A stretch of 64,000 nt of DNA from JALCRY01 sp050946575 (GTDB taxonomy: Bacteria > Bacillota > Clostridia > Peptostreptococcales > Anaerovoracaceae). A program made the position numbers and the translations under genes. The notes below the pieces were generated by a model, which saw only the letters and a program-made list of their open reading frames with translations, was not told where the DNA came from and searched no databases. Each line of letters begins with the position of its first letter. Within the stretch, counting starts at the first letter, position 1. Positions 15,767 through 23,781 of this stretch are shown here, one piece after another. Location: NCBI GenBank assembly GCA_050946575.1, contig JBMNVB010000006.1:1-64000 (forward strand). Reading direction: 5' to 3'.

Positions 15767-17156
15767 ACTGATGCACTATTACAGGCCATCCGACTTCGAC
15801 GATATTATAAACGCTCGCCGCTGCCCATTTCGGCATGTTCACGCATCCGCGCGATCCGTTGCTGTAATATATACTGCCGCCGAATGAGCTTCTCCATGTA
15901 GCGTCATGCAGCCCGATGCCGCCGTTGAACGGCATCCAGTACGACACATCCGATTCATAATCCGATCCGTCGGCGTTCTGGCCTTTTAAAGTCGTGTCGC
16001 GCTGCTTCGCCTGTATCTTGAACACGCCCTGCGGTGTCGCGTACCCTTCTTCGACATTCCCGGTGACCACGCTTGCCGTAAGCACCTTCTTATAGTTATG
16101 CACGAGATACAGCGTCTGGCTGCTTATATCCACTTCAACGAAGTTTTTCGTCAGTTCGTCCGATCCGGTGAACAAAGGAGTGCTGCTGTATGCCGGCGTG
16201 CGGGACTGGTCTCGTCCGCTCTTTATCATGCTGTACAGCGCGTCCGCTTCCTTCTCCTGGTTTATTTTATAGCCGTAGCCCATGCCTGTCACAGTTACGG
16301 TCTCGCCGGTCGCGCTCTTGAACTGCCTCGTCGCATAGACGGTATCGTATTTGTACGCGAGCTGGTATGCGAGCTTTTCCGCACCTTTCTTACTGTATTC
16401 AGGCGTGCCGTTATCGCCTTCCTTAACTACGAGCGCAAGCTGCGCCGGCGTCAGGACGACGTTCGTTCCGTGCATGTGATACGTGATCTTCTGAGTGAGA
16501 TATTTCTTGCAGAACTCCTGCGTCTGTCTGATCGATTCGTCATCTGATTTTACTGTCGGAAGTTCATAATAATCCGCTTCCTTATATATCAATGCGAATT
16601 CGCCTTTTGAGATGTCCCTGAGCACCGTCTTCATGAAGCGCTTTCTGCTGACATTGTTCCCGTACACTTCCTTTACTATCTTGAAATCGGTATTCGACAG
16701 ATCCACATGGGCATTCGTCGTCTTGACCGTGTAGTCATTGTCCAGGAAGCTGAGTGCATTTATCTGCTTTTCCACATTTGTGGAATCCGACACTTTCATC
16801 GTGACCGTGTATTCACCGGTCTTTCCGGACGCTTTTCTGAATATGCCGCTGAACATGGAATTCCGCATTAAGCGGGCGACACTGTCTTTGATATCATATT
16901 TCGTGCCCGTAAGCGTTATCCTGCCGAGCACGCTTCCGTTCCCGTCCGTGACAGCAAAAGTCTGCGCGTTCCATTTTTCGGTCAGCGCATCACAGGCGTC
17001 GGATACATCCATACCCGAGCAGTCCACGCCGTTTATTACTGTATTATCAGAGAAATGCGCCGAATCGTACGCATAGGCTGTTGCGAATTTCCACAATCCG
17101 AACGCCAGTATCCCAACTGCTATCACGCACAGAATGGCGATAGTGGTTTTCTTCAT
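15765..17156 (-). CDS. L,D-transpeptidase (YkuD) with N-terminal anchor and peptidoglycan-binding domain
   Basis: 463 residues. An uncleaved-looking signal anchor (IAILCVIAVGILAFGLWKF, 5-23) is followed by a PG_binding_4/VanW-adjacent domain (about 40-310). The C-terminal YkuD domain (about 340-463) has GGIGLHDATW and GSRGCVNMPKW, with the nucleophile at Cys438. The enzyme cross-links peptidoglycan 3-3, or attaches proteins, outside the membrane and is insensitive to most beta-lactams. It is monocistronic, with an AT-rich region and TATAAT near 17195 upstream. Confidence 0.93.
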   Translation of the reverse strand: MKKTTIAILCVIAVGILAFGLWKFATAYAYDSAHFSDNTVINGVDCSGMDVSDACDALTEKWNAQTFAVTDGNGSVLGRITLTGTKYDIKDSVARLMRNSMFSGIFRKASGKTGEYTVTMKVSDSTNVEKQINALSFLDNDYTVKTTNAHVDLSNTDFKIVKEVYGNNVSRKRFMKTVLRDISKGEFALIYKEADYYELPTVKSDDESIRQTQEFCKKYLTQKITYHMHGTNVVLTPAQLALVVKEGDNGTPEYSKKGAEKLAYQLAYKYDTVYATRQFKSATGETVTVTGMGYGYKINQEKEADALYSMIKSGRDQSRTPAYSSTPLFTGSDELTKNFVEVDISSQTLYLVHNYKKVLTASVVTGNVEEGYATPQGVFKIQAKQRDTTLKGQNADGSDYESDVSYWMPFNGGIGLHDATWRSSFGGSIYYSNGSRGCVNMPKWAAASVYNIVEVGWPVIVHQ

Positions 17157-17231
17157 ATATATAAACCCCTTCTTTCTTCACACGTAGTTATATTATATCA
17201 TATCATTCCGAATGTCACGCATCGATAATAA

Positions 17232-17254
17232 GTTTTTCCGGTCTGCCGGAAAAA
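17232..17254. terminator. orphan bidirectional hairpin
   Basis: TTTTTCCGG, loop tctg, CCGGAAAAA: a small perfect stem with T-runs on both strands. It lies 75 bp upstream of the tRNA promoter, in a gap with no gene reading into it from the left. It may insulate the tRNA operon from antisense transcription. Confidence 0.4.
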
Positions 17255-17328
17255 AACCGGCCGCAGGCGTCATCATGCCGAAAGCCGGCGCGCCGCAAAA
17301 ATACTGCGATGACGCGTTACATTTCTTC

Positions 17329-17357
17329 TTGACATGGTCTCTGACCGATGTTAATAT
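17329..17357 (+). promoter_or_regulatory. promoter of the tRNA cluster
   Basis: TTGACA (17329-17334), 17 bp, TAATAT (17352-17357), an overlapping alternative to TATAAT at 17355-17360. The first tRNA starts about 30 bp downstream. Confidence 0.7.
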
Positions 17358-17391
17358 AATTCTTGCGATGGTCAAAACGGCCATGGGAAAT

Positions 17392-17468
17392 GGCGGTGTA
17401 GCTTAGCTGGCTAGAGCGTTCGGTTCATACCCGAAAGGTCGGTGGTTCGACTCCACCCGCCGCTACCA
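17392..17468 (+). tRNA. tRNA-Met (CAT), elongator type
   Basis: 77 nt with encoded CCA. Anticodon loop ttCATac between ttcgg and ccgaa; T-arm ggtggttcgactccacc. The anticodon stem lacks the three G-C pairs of an initiator tRNA, so it is elongator Met, or less likely a lysidine-type Ile tRNA. Confidence 0.93.
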
Positions 17469-17472
17469 AATT

Positions 17473-17548
17473 GGGCGCTTAGCTCAGCTGGGAGAGCATC
17501 TGCCTTACAAGCAGGGGGTCACAGGTTCGAGCCCTGTAGCGCCCACCA
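17473..17548 (+). tRNA. tRNA-Val (TAC)
   Basis: 76 nt, acceptor gggcgct/agcgccc, loop with TAC anticodon (ctTACaa), encoded CCA. It lies four bases after tRNA-Met. Confidence 0.95.
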
Positions 17549-17555
17549 TATATGC

Positions 17556-17632
17556 GGTCCGGTAGTTCAGTTGGTTAGAATGCCAGCCTGTCACGCTGGA
17601 GGTCACCGGTTCGAACCCGGTCCGGATCGCCA
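17556..17632 (+). tRNA. tRNA-Asp (GTC)
   Basis: 77 nt. Acceptor ggtccgg pairs with ccggatc, discriminator G, encoded CCA. Anticodon loop ctGTCac in a ccagc/gctgg stem. Confidence 0.95.
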
Positions 17633-17641
17633 TTTTTATAC

Positions 17642-17718
17642 GGTGGGTATAGTCAAGTGGTTAAGACAGCGGGTTGTGGCTCCGTTATGCGTGGGTTCGA
17701 ATCCCACTACCCACCCCA
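17642..17718 (+). tRNA. tRNA-His (GTG)
   Basis: The anticodon loop ttGTGgc gives His. A G precedes the seven-pair acceptor (gtgggta/tacccac) and faces discriminator C, the G-1:C73 identity pair of tRNA-His. CCA is encoded. Confidence 0.95.
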
Positions 17719-17739
17719 GTTTGTTTAAAAGGGAAATGC

Positions 17740-17813
<74 letters not shown>

Positions 17814-17819
17814 TATCGA

Positions 17820-17894
17820 TGGGGTATAGCCAAGTGGTAAGGCAGTGGATTCTGATTCCATCATGCGCAGGTTCGAATCCTGCTACCCTAGCCA
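17820..17894 (+). tRNA. tRNA-Gln (CTG)
   Basis: 75 nt, acceptor tggggta/taccta-type strand (taccctа equivalent, one G-T pair), anticodon loop ttCTGat, encoded CCA. It reads CAG; the usual TTG-anticodon Gln tRNA must lie elsewhere. Confidence 0.92.
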
Positions 17895-17900
17895 AAACAG

Positions 17901-17937
17901 AACACGGTATCGCCGAGGCGGTGCCGTGTTTTTTTAT
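17901..17937 (+). terminator. terminator of the tRNA cluster
   Basis: Stem aacacgg (17901-17907) with ccgtgtt (17924-17930), an inner cgcc/ggcg pairing, and seven T at the end. Confidence 0.9.
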
Positions 17938-17950
17938 TTCCTGCGGCCTA

Positions 17951-17992
17951 TTGACAATCGGGATATTCCGGTATAAAATGTAGCATGCTACA
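17951..17992 (+). promoter_or_regulatory. marR promoter with palindromic operator
   Basis: TTGACA (17951-17956), 17 bp, TAAAAT (17974-17979). It is immediately followed by the perfect 14-bp palindrome TGTAGCATGCTACA (17979-17992), which covers the transcription start. A near-copy, TGTAGCGTGCTATA, lies at 18515-18528 before the ABC genes. Autoregulation by the adjacent MarR protein is the simplest reading. Confidence 0.75.
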
Positions 17993-18027
17993 GATAATGA
18001 ACGTCTTCAGAAAGGTGAGGCTCCGGA

Positions 18028-18447
18028 ATGAGAAAAGATATCGGCTATCTCATAAAGCATATCAATGACAAGCTCGAAGTATACGGAAACGCCGACATGG
18101 CGAAGTTCGGGATCACGTTCCCCCAGTCGCGCGTACTGGCTATCCTTCATGCGGCAGGCGGAGAAATGACTCAGAAGGAACTGGAATGTTCGCTTGAAGT
18201 CTCCCACCCCACTGTCGTCGGACTGGTATCCCGGATGGAAAAGCAGGGATTCCTCGAGACCCGGCAGGATGAATCCGACCGCCGCAATAAAATAATAACG
18301 CTCACCGGCAAGGCCCGTTCCGTCGGCGAAAAGCTGGATGAGACCGTAAAAGAACACAACAGAAAGATGCTCGCAGGTCTCTCGAAGGAACAGATCGAGA
18401 TGCTTTGCGATATGCTGGAGATAATAGACAGGAACCTGCCCCGCTGA
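18028..18447 (+). CDS. MarR family transcriptional regulator
   Basis: 139 residues, the family's usual size. Dimerisation helices flank a winged helix: MTQKELECSLEVSHPTVVG (about 49-67) is the helix-turn-helix, and QDESDRRNKIITLTGKA (about 86-102) is the wing with the conserved D-x-R-D/R pattern. MarR proteins are usually autorepressors relieved by small aromatic or antimicrobial ligands. The gene stands 108 bp before an ABC exporter pair and shares a palindromic operator with it, so it very likely controls that exporter. Ligand unknown. Confidence 0.93.
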   Translation: MRKDIGYLIKHINDKLEVYGNADMAKFGITFPQSRVLAILHAAGGEMTQKELECSLEVSHPTVVGLVSRMEKQGFLETRQDESDRRNKIITLTGKARSVGEKLDETVKEHNRKMLAGLSKEQIEMLCDMLEIIDRNLPR

Positions 18448-18514
18448 TCAGACATCGATGCATTGATAATAACAAGGAAGCCGGCTTTCAGAGCCGGAAA
18501 AATAATCGTAAAAG

Positions 18515-18528
18515 TGTAGCGTGCTATA
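18515..18528 (+). promoter_or_regulatory. second MarR operator, upstream of the ABC exporter
   Basis: TGTAGCGTGCTATA matches the palindrome in front of marR (TGTAGCATGCTACA) at 12 of 14 positions. It lies 28 bp before the exporter start codon. Confidence 0.7.
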
Positions 18529-18555
18529 TATTAATAAAGGAAAGGAACAATCGAT

Positions 18556-20307
18556 ATGGTAAAAACATTACTTGGGAGTCTGCGTGAATACAGGAAGGCC
18601 TCGATCGCGACCGTACTTCTTTCTGTCCTTGAAGTAGTGTTCGAGATCGTGATCCCGCTGTGTCTTTCGGACCTGATCGACTACGGGATTTACGCCGGAG
18701 ATATGGATGAGGTCTGGAAGTATTCTCTCGCCCTTACGGTTTTCGCGGCGCTGCAGCTGGTCTGCGGCTATTTCGGAGCGCATCTCGGCGCGAAGGCGGC
18801 GACGGGGTTCTCCGCGAACCTGAGATCCGATATGTATGATAATGTGCAGACATTTGCGTTCTCCAACATTGACAGATTCCATACCGCGTCTATCGTAACG
18901 AGACTCACGACGGATGTCACGAATGTTCAGAACGCATATCAGATGATTCTGCGCATGGCGACCCGGGGGCCGGTCATGATGATTTTCTGCGTGATAATCT
19001 GTTTCAGGATCAATGTGGAAATATCGATGACATTCCTGATCATCATCCCGATACTCACAGTCCTGCTCGTGCTGATCATCTCCAGAGTCAATCCCATATT
19101 CCACAGAGTGTTCCGCACATATGACAGTCTGAACAGCGTCGTCGAGGAAAACGTGCGCGGGATACGGGTGGTAAAGACGTTCAACCGTGAAGAAGGTGAA
19201 ATATCAGCTTTCAAAAAGATATCGCAGCGCATTTACGAGGACTTCTCAAAGGGCGAGCGGCTTATCGCACTGAACTCCCCTCTCATGCAGCTATGCATGT
19301 ACGCGAGCATGATCGTTATCTCATTTGTCGGCGCAAAGGAGATCGTCGCGAGCGGGAACGATCCGGCAGCGGGGCTTACGACCGGCAATCTGACGGCCCT
19401 TATCACGTATGCGACTCAGATACTGATGAGCCTTATGATGCTGTCCATGATCTTCGCGATGATAACGATTTCCCGGTCGTCCGGACAGCGTATCGCTGAG
19501 ATCCTGAGAGAAGAAACCGACATTTCCAATCCGGAAGACCCCGTTACGGAAGTCAGGAGCGGCGATATCACATTCGACCACGTCGACTTCTCCTACAGCG
19601 AAAACGCCGGAAAGAAAGTCCTTTCGGATATCGATCTCAGTATAGAATCAGGGCAGACCGTGGGGATCATCGGGCCGACGGGCTCCTCGAAATCCTCACT
19701 CGTGCAGCTCATACCGAGGCTTTACGATGTGAGCGGCGGCAGCGTCTCGCTGGGCGGCATTGATGTAAGAAAGTACGACCTTGAGACTCTGAGAAACTCC
19801 GTGGCGATGGTCCTGCAGAAGAACGAGCTCTTCTCCGGAACGATAAAGGAAAATCTCCGCTGGGGCAATGAAAACGCGACGGACGACGAAATAAAAGAAG
19901 CCTGCCGGCTCGCGCATGCCGATGAATTCATCGAACAGATGCCCGATAAATACGACACATTCATCGAACAGGGCGGATCGAACGTCTCCGGCGGCCAGAA
20001 GCAGCGCCTTTGCATAGCGAGAGCGCTCCTTAAGAATCCGAAGGTCCTGATCCTTGACGACTCCACGAGCGCGGTCGACACGAAGACAGACGCGCAGATA
20101 AGGAGCAGTCTTTCAAAGTACCTTCCGGACACGACAAAAATCATAATCGCCCAGAGAATAAATTCCGTTCAGGACGCGGACAAAATCATCGTCATGGACG
20201 ACGGCCGCGTCTCGGAAGTCGGAAGACATGACGAACTGATGCGGTCAGGAGGCATTTACCGCGAAATCTATGAATCTCAGGTGAAGGGAAGTGATCAGAA
20301 TGAATAG
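18556..20307 (+). CDS. ABC exporter half-transporter, non-canonical ATPase subunit
   Basis: 583 residues: six-helix ABC type IV membrane domain (about 1-310), then an ATPase domain. Walker A GPTGSSKSS (about 367-375), signature NVSGGQKQRL, Walker B VLILDDSTSAVD. The catalytic glutamate after Walker B is aspartate, as in the degenerate-site subunit of heterodimeric exporters such as TM287/BmrC. The next gene has the canonical glutamate. Its stop overlaps that gene by 8 bp, so the two are translated together as a heterodimer. MarR control suggests drug or peptide efflux; substrate unknown. Confidence 0.93.
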   Translation: MVKTLLGSLREYRKASIATVLLSVLEVVFEIVIPLCLSDLIDYGIYAGDMDEVWKYSLALTVFAALQLVCGYFGAHLGAKAATGFSANLRSDMYDNVQTFAFSNIDRFHTASIVTRLTTDVTNVQNAYQMILRMATRGPVMMIFCVIICFRINVEISMTFLIIIPILTVLLVLIISRVNPIFHRVFRTYDSLNSVVEENVRGIRVVKTFNREEGEISAFKKISQRIYEDFSKGERLIALNSPLMQLCMYASMIVISFVGAKEIVASGNDPAAGLTTGNLTALITYATQILMSLMMLSMIFAMITISRSSGQRIAEILREETDISNPEDPVTEVRSGDITFDHVDFSYSENAGKKVLSDIDLSIESGQTVGIIGPTGSSKSSLVQLIPRLYDVSGGSVSLGGIDVRKYDLETLRNSVAMVLQKNELFSGTIKENLRWGNENATDDEIKEACRLAHADEFIEQMPDKYDTFIEQGGSNVSGGQKQRLCIARALLKNPKVLILDDSTSAVDTKTDAQIRSSLSKYLPDTTKIIIAQRINSVQDADKIIVMDDGRVSEVGRHDELMRSGGIYREIYESQVKGSDQNE

Positions 20308-22210
20308 CAGCAATGCGGCGAAAACAGGTTCTTTCGATAAAGCGACCGTAAAGCGTCTTATGACATATATGAATAAATACCGCGGAACAAATATCCTGAT
20401 CGCGTTCTGCATCCTGCTGAGCGCGGTAGCGAGCGCCGCTTCCTCGATGTTCCTTGAAAACCTTATCGACGACTATATCCTGCCGCTTCTCGGCACTTCC
20501 CATCCGGTCTACACGGAGCTTATCAAAGTGCTCTGCATCATGGCCGTGATATATCTGGCCGGAACGATCGGCACGCTCGTCTACAACCGGCTCGCGGTAA
20601 CTGTCGCGCAGGGGGCGCTGAAAAGCATACGTGACGAAATGTTCTCGAAGATGCAGATGCTCCCGATCCGCTTCTTCGACAGCCATTCGCACGGAGATAT
20701 CATGAGCCTTTACACGAACGACACGGACACGCTCCGGCAGATGATAGCGCAGTCGCTGCCGCAGTTCATTTCCTCTGCCTTCACGATGGTGGCTGTCTTC
20801 TGCTGCATGCTCTATATAAGCGTATGGCTCACGCTCGTGGTGACAGTCTGCATATTCCTGATAATAAAGATAATCAGCATTGTTGCAGGCAGGAGCGGGA
20901 AACATTTCAATGCACAGCAGGATGCCCTCGCGAATGTTGACGGTTATGTCGAGGAAATGATAAACGGGCAGAAAGTGATCAAGGTCTTCTGCCACGAGGA
21001 GAAATCGATAGAAGGCCTCCGCATGAGAAATGACGAGTGGAGAGAAAATTCCACTGCCGCGAACGCTCAGGCAAACTCCATCATGCCTCTCATGAACGCG
21101 TTCGGCTACATCCTATATATAATCCTCGCGCTGATCGGCGGATATATGGCCATTGCGGGCGTGGGAAACTTCGGAGTCATCGCCGGTTCAAACACTGTCA
21201 CGCTCGGCATGATAGCGTCGTTCCTCACGCTGTCGCGAAGCTTCATCAATCCCCTCTCGCAGATCTCGAACCAGATGAATTCCGTCATCATGGCGCTCGC
21301 GGGCGCCGGCCGGATATTCAGATTCATGGACGAAGATCCCGAAGTGGACGACGGGTACGTAACTCTCGTCAATGCCGAGATCTCGGAAGACGGCACGATC
21401 AGCGAAACCGACAAGCGTACCGGGAAATGGGCATGGAAACATCCGCATCACGACGGCACGATCACATACACTGAACTCACCGGAGCCATTACGATGGATC
21501 ACGTCGATTTCGGCTACGACCCCGAAAAACTCATCCTGCATGATATCACGCTGACCGCGAGGCCGGGGCAGAAGATCGCGTTCGTCGGCGCGACGGGAGC
21601 GGGCAAGACCACGATCATGAACCTGATCAACCGCTTCTACGATATCGACGACGGCAAGATCAGATATGACGGGATAAACATCAATAAAATAAAGAAGTAT
21701 GATCTCCGCCGTTCCCTCGGAATGGTCTTCCAGGACGTGAACCTGTTCACCGGGACCGTCATGGACAACATCCGCTTCGGAAAGCCGGATGCGACCGATG
21801 AAGAATGCATCGAGGCTGCGAAACTCGCTAATGCCGACAACTTCATCCGCATGCTCCCCGACGGATATGATACAGTTCTCACCGGAGGGGGCGCCGGCCT
21901 TTCACAGGGGCAGCGTCAGCTGATCTCGATCGCGAGAGCCGCGGTATCAGATCCTCCGGTCATGATACTCGATGAAGCGACATCATCAATAGATACGAGA
22001 ACGGAAAAGCTCGTTCAGGACGGCATGGACAGGCTCATGGAAGGCAGGACAGTCTTCGTAATTGCGCACCGTCTGTCCACAGTACGGAACTCCGATGAGA
22101 TCATCGTGCTCGACCACGGAAAGATCATCGAGAACGGGAGCCATGACGAACTGATAGAGCAGAAAGGGATGTACTACCAGCTCTACACCGGCGCATTCGA
22201 ACTGGAATAG
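20300..22210 (+). CDS. ABC exporter half-transporter, canonical ATPase subunit
   Basis: 636 residues from the ATG at 20300, which has AAGGGAAG 8 nt upstream; a GTG at 20291 lies inside that site. Six membrane helices, then an insertion of about 45 residues (LVNAEISEDGTISETDKRTG region, about 355-395) just before the ATPase domain, longer than in the partner. Walker A GATGAGKTTI, signature LSQGQRQLISIARA, Walker B VMILDEATSSID with the catalytic glutamate intact. It pairs with the preceding gene as an asymmetric heterodimeric exporter. Confidence 0.94.
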   Translation: MNSSNAAKTGSFDKATVKRLMTYMNKYRGTNILIAFCILLSAVASAASSMFLENLIDDYILPLLGTSHPVYTELIKVLCIMAVIYLAGTIGTLVYNRLAVTVAQGALKSIRDEMFSKMQMLPIRFFDSHSHGDIMSLYTNDTDTLRQMIAQSLPQFISSAFTMVAVFCCMLYISVWLTLVVTVCIFLIIKIISIVAGRSGKHFNAQQDALANVDGYVEEMINGQKVIKVFCHEEKSIEGLRMRNDEWRENSTAANAQANSIMPLMNAFGYILYIILALIGGYMAIAGVGNFGVIAGSNTVTLGMIASFLTLSRSFINPLSQISNQMNSVIMALAGAGRIFRFMDEDPEVDDGYVTLVNAEISEDGTISETDKRTGKWAWKHPHHDGTITYTELTGAITMDHVDFGYDPEKLILHDITLTARPGQKIAFVGATGAGKTTIMNLINRFYDIDDGKIRYDGININKIKKYDLRRSLGMVFQDVNLFTGTVMDNIRFGKPDATDEECIEAAKLANADNFIRMLPDGYDTVLTGGGAGLSQGQRQLISIARAAVSDPPVMILDEATSSIDTRTEKLVQDGMDRLMEGRTVFVIAHRLSTVRNSDEIIVLDHGKIIENGSHDELIEQKGMYYQLYTGAFELE

Positions 22211-22232
22211 ACCGGTATACGGCAAAACGAAG

Positions 22233-22262
22233 CACGGCGCTCAGAGAGCGCCGTGTTTCTTT
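22233..22262 (+). terminator. terminator of the exporter operon
   Basis: CACGGCGCT (22233-22241) pairs with AGCGCCGTG (about 22247-22255), followed by tttcttt. It lies between convergent ABC and folD genes. Confidence 0.85.
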
Positions 22263-22282
22263 ATTTCTTATGGAGGTTATGT

Positions 22283-23131
22283 TTATAGTGTCTTTTTCGC
22301 TGCTTCGATCACATGGCTCATCAGCATGCTCGTCGTCACCGTGCCGACGCCTCCCGGCACCGGCGTATATTTCGCGCAGTGCGCGTCCGCGTCTTCCGCG
22401 AGGACATCGCCGCACATCTTTCCCTCGGCATTGACATTTATGCCGACGTCAATAATGACCTGATCGGGATTCATGTATTCCTCAGTCACCATTTCGGGCT
22501 GACCCGCAGCCGCGATGAGCACCTCCGCGCCTCTCGCTATGAACGGCATGTTCACCGTCTTAGTATGACATACCGTCACTGTCGCGTTCTCTCTGATCAG
22601 CATCATGGTGACCGGCTTCCCTATTATCAGGCTCCTTCCGATCACCGTCACGCGCTTTCCGCGGAGTTCTATGCCGTAATGCTTCAGGATAGCGATGCAG
22701 GCCTCCGCCGTGCAGGGAGGATATCCCTTCCCGCTGCCGCTGTATACGCCTGCCTGCGAGATATCCGTGATCCCGTCCACGTCCTTTTCCGGCGCGAGCG
22801 CGTTCCTTACAGTTTCATCATTGATGTCTCCCGGCATCGGTCTCAGGAGCAGCGCGCCGTGGACAGAATCGTCCTTATTTATCTCTTCCACTGTGTCGAG
22901 CACTTTCTGCTCAGTCACGCCTTCCGGCAGCACGAACTGCTTCACCGCTACGCCGGTCTTCTCCGCGCGCTTCAGCGCCCCGCGCTCATATGCCATATCA
23001 TCGGGCTTCTCACCGACTCTCATGATCGCGAGCGTCGGCGTGACACCTTTTCTCTTAAGTTCTTCTGATGCCGCGGCAATCTGCTCGTTCAGGGCGTCCA
23101 CCACGGCCTTTCCCTTTAATAATTCAGCCAT
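22283..23131 (-). CDS. folD: methylenetetrahydrofolate dehydrogenase FolD, cyclohydrolase site altered
   Basis: 282 residues, normal length. NAD(P) fold with VIGRSLIIGKPVTMML (about 163-178), EKDVDGI and the C-terminal PVPGGVGTVTTSML. The FolD active-site segment differs from the bacterial norm. In E. coli numbering, the catalytic Lys54 of YVxxKxK is Ala52 here (YERGALKRA), and Gln98 of VQLPLP is Leu96 (LLLRPMP); the tyrosine and aspartate are kept. The lysine is needed for cyclohydrolase action in studied homologs. The adjacent fchA encodes a separate cyclohydrolase-type enzyme, so this protein is probably dehydrogenase only. Start is 2 bp after the fchA stop. Confidence 0.9.
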   Translation of the reverse strand: MAELLKGKAVVDALNEQIAAASEELKRKGVTPTLAIMRVGEKPDDMAYERGALKRAEKTGVAVKQFVLPEGVTEQKVLDTVEEINKDDSVHGALLLRPMPGDINDETVRNALAPEKDVDGITDISQAGVYSGSGKGYPPCTAEACIAILKHYGIELRGKRVTVIGRSLIIGKPVTMMLIRENATVTVCHTKTVNMPFIARGAEVLIAAAGQPEMVTEEYMNPDQVIIDVGINVNAEGKMCGDVLAEDADAHCAKYTPVPGGVGTVTTSMLMSHVIEAAKKTL

Positions 23132-23133
23132 TG

Positions 23134-23760
23134 CTATAACCTTTCCCTTACCGAATCGAACACTTCATCAGCCATAACTGTATATTTCGAAAGCATCTCA
23201 TTCGCTTCCCGCTCATATGCTCCGGCCTGCTCCGGATCCTTCATCGCGGACGTGTTGATGAACACGTTCAGGCTGGCTCCCTTCAGAGCAGCCTTGAGGC
23301 ACGCGGCGGAAACTCCCGCGTCGGACAGAGCGAGCCTGCTCCCCTTTTCTGCGAATTCCTTCGCGAGTTCTATGCCTTCGCAGGCTTTTTTCATGATCTC
23401 CAGTGGCACCTCGCACGCGTCGACAAGGCATTTCGCCATGACAGCGTCCTTTTCCGCCTTCTGCTCCGGCGTGTCCTTCGGCATGCCGTAAGCCCTGGAC
23501 AGCGGCTCGAATACCTCCGCGTCTTTTTCGACCAGCCCGAGCAGCTCATTCTGGAGCGTGTCGGCCTGTTTTTTCAGTGCGATGATGTCTTCCTCGACAT
23601 CGGCGTATTTTTTCTTTCCGACTGTGAGCGAGCCGACCATGTTCCCGAGCGCCGTTCCTATCGCGCCCACAAGGGCCGAAGCGCCGCCGCCTCCGGGCAC
23701 CGGCGCATTCGACGCGAGGACTTCGACAAACTCATCACAGTTTTTATCAGTAAGTCCCAT
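23134..23760 (-). CDS. fchA: methenyl-THF cyclohydrolase / formimino-THF cyclodeaminase (FchA)
   Basis: 208 residues, all helical, homologous to the cyclodeaminase half of mammalian FTCD and to clostridial FchA. The conserved N-terminal segment FVEVLASNAPVPGGGGASAL (about 11-30) is diagnostic, followed by VGSLTVGKKKY. It interconverts 5,10-methenyl-THF with 10-formyl-THF, or releases ammonia from formimino-THF. Lying between fhs and folD with short gaps (2 and 21 bp), it most likely serves the formate to methylene-THF path and compensates for the altered FolD. Confidence 0.92.
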   Translation of the reverse strand: MGLTDKNCDEFVEVLASNAPVPGGGGASALVGAIGTALGNMVGSLTVGKKKYADVEEDIIALKKQADTLQNELLGLVEKDAEVFEPLSRAYGMPKDTPEQKAEKDAVMAKCLVDACEVPLEIMKKACEGIELAKEFAEKGSRLALSDAGVSAACLKAALKGASLNVFINTSAMKDPEQAGAYEREANEMLSKYTVMADEVFDSVRERL

Positions 23761-23781
23761 TTCATTCTCCTTTATCGTTTC

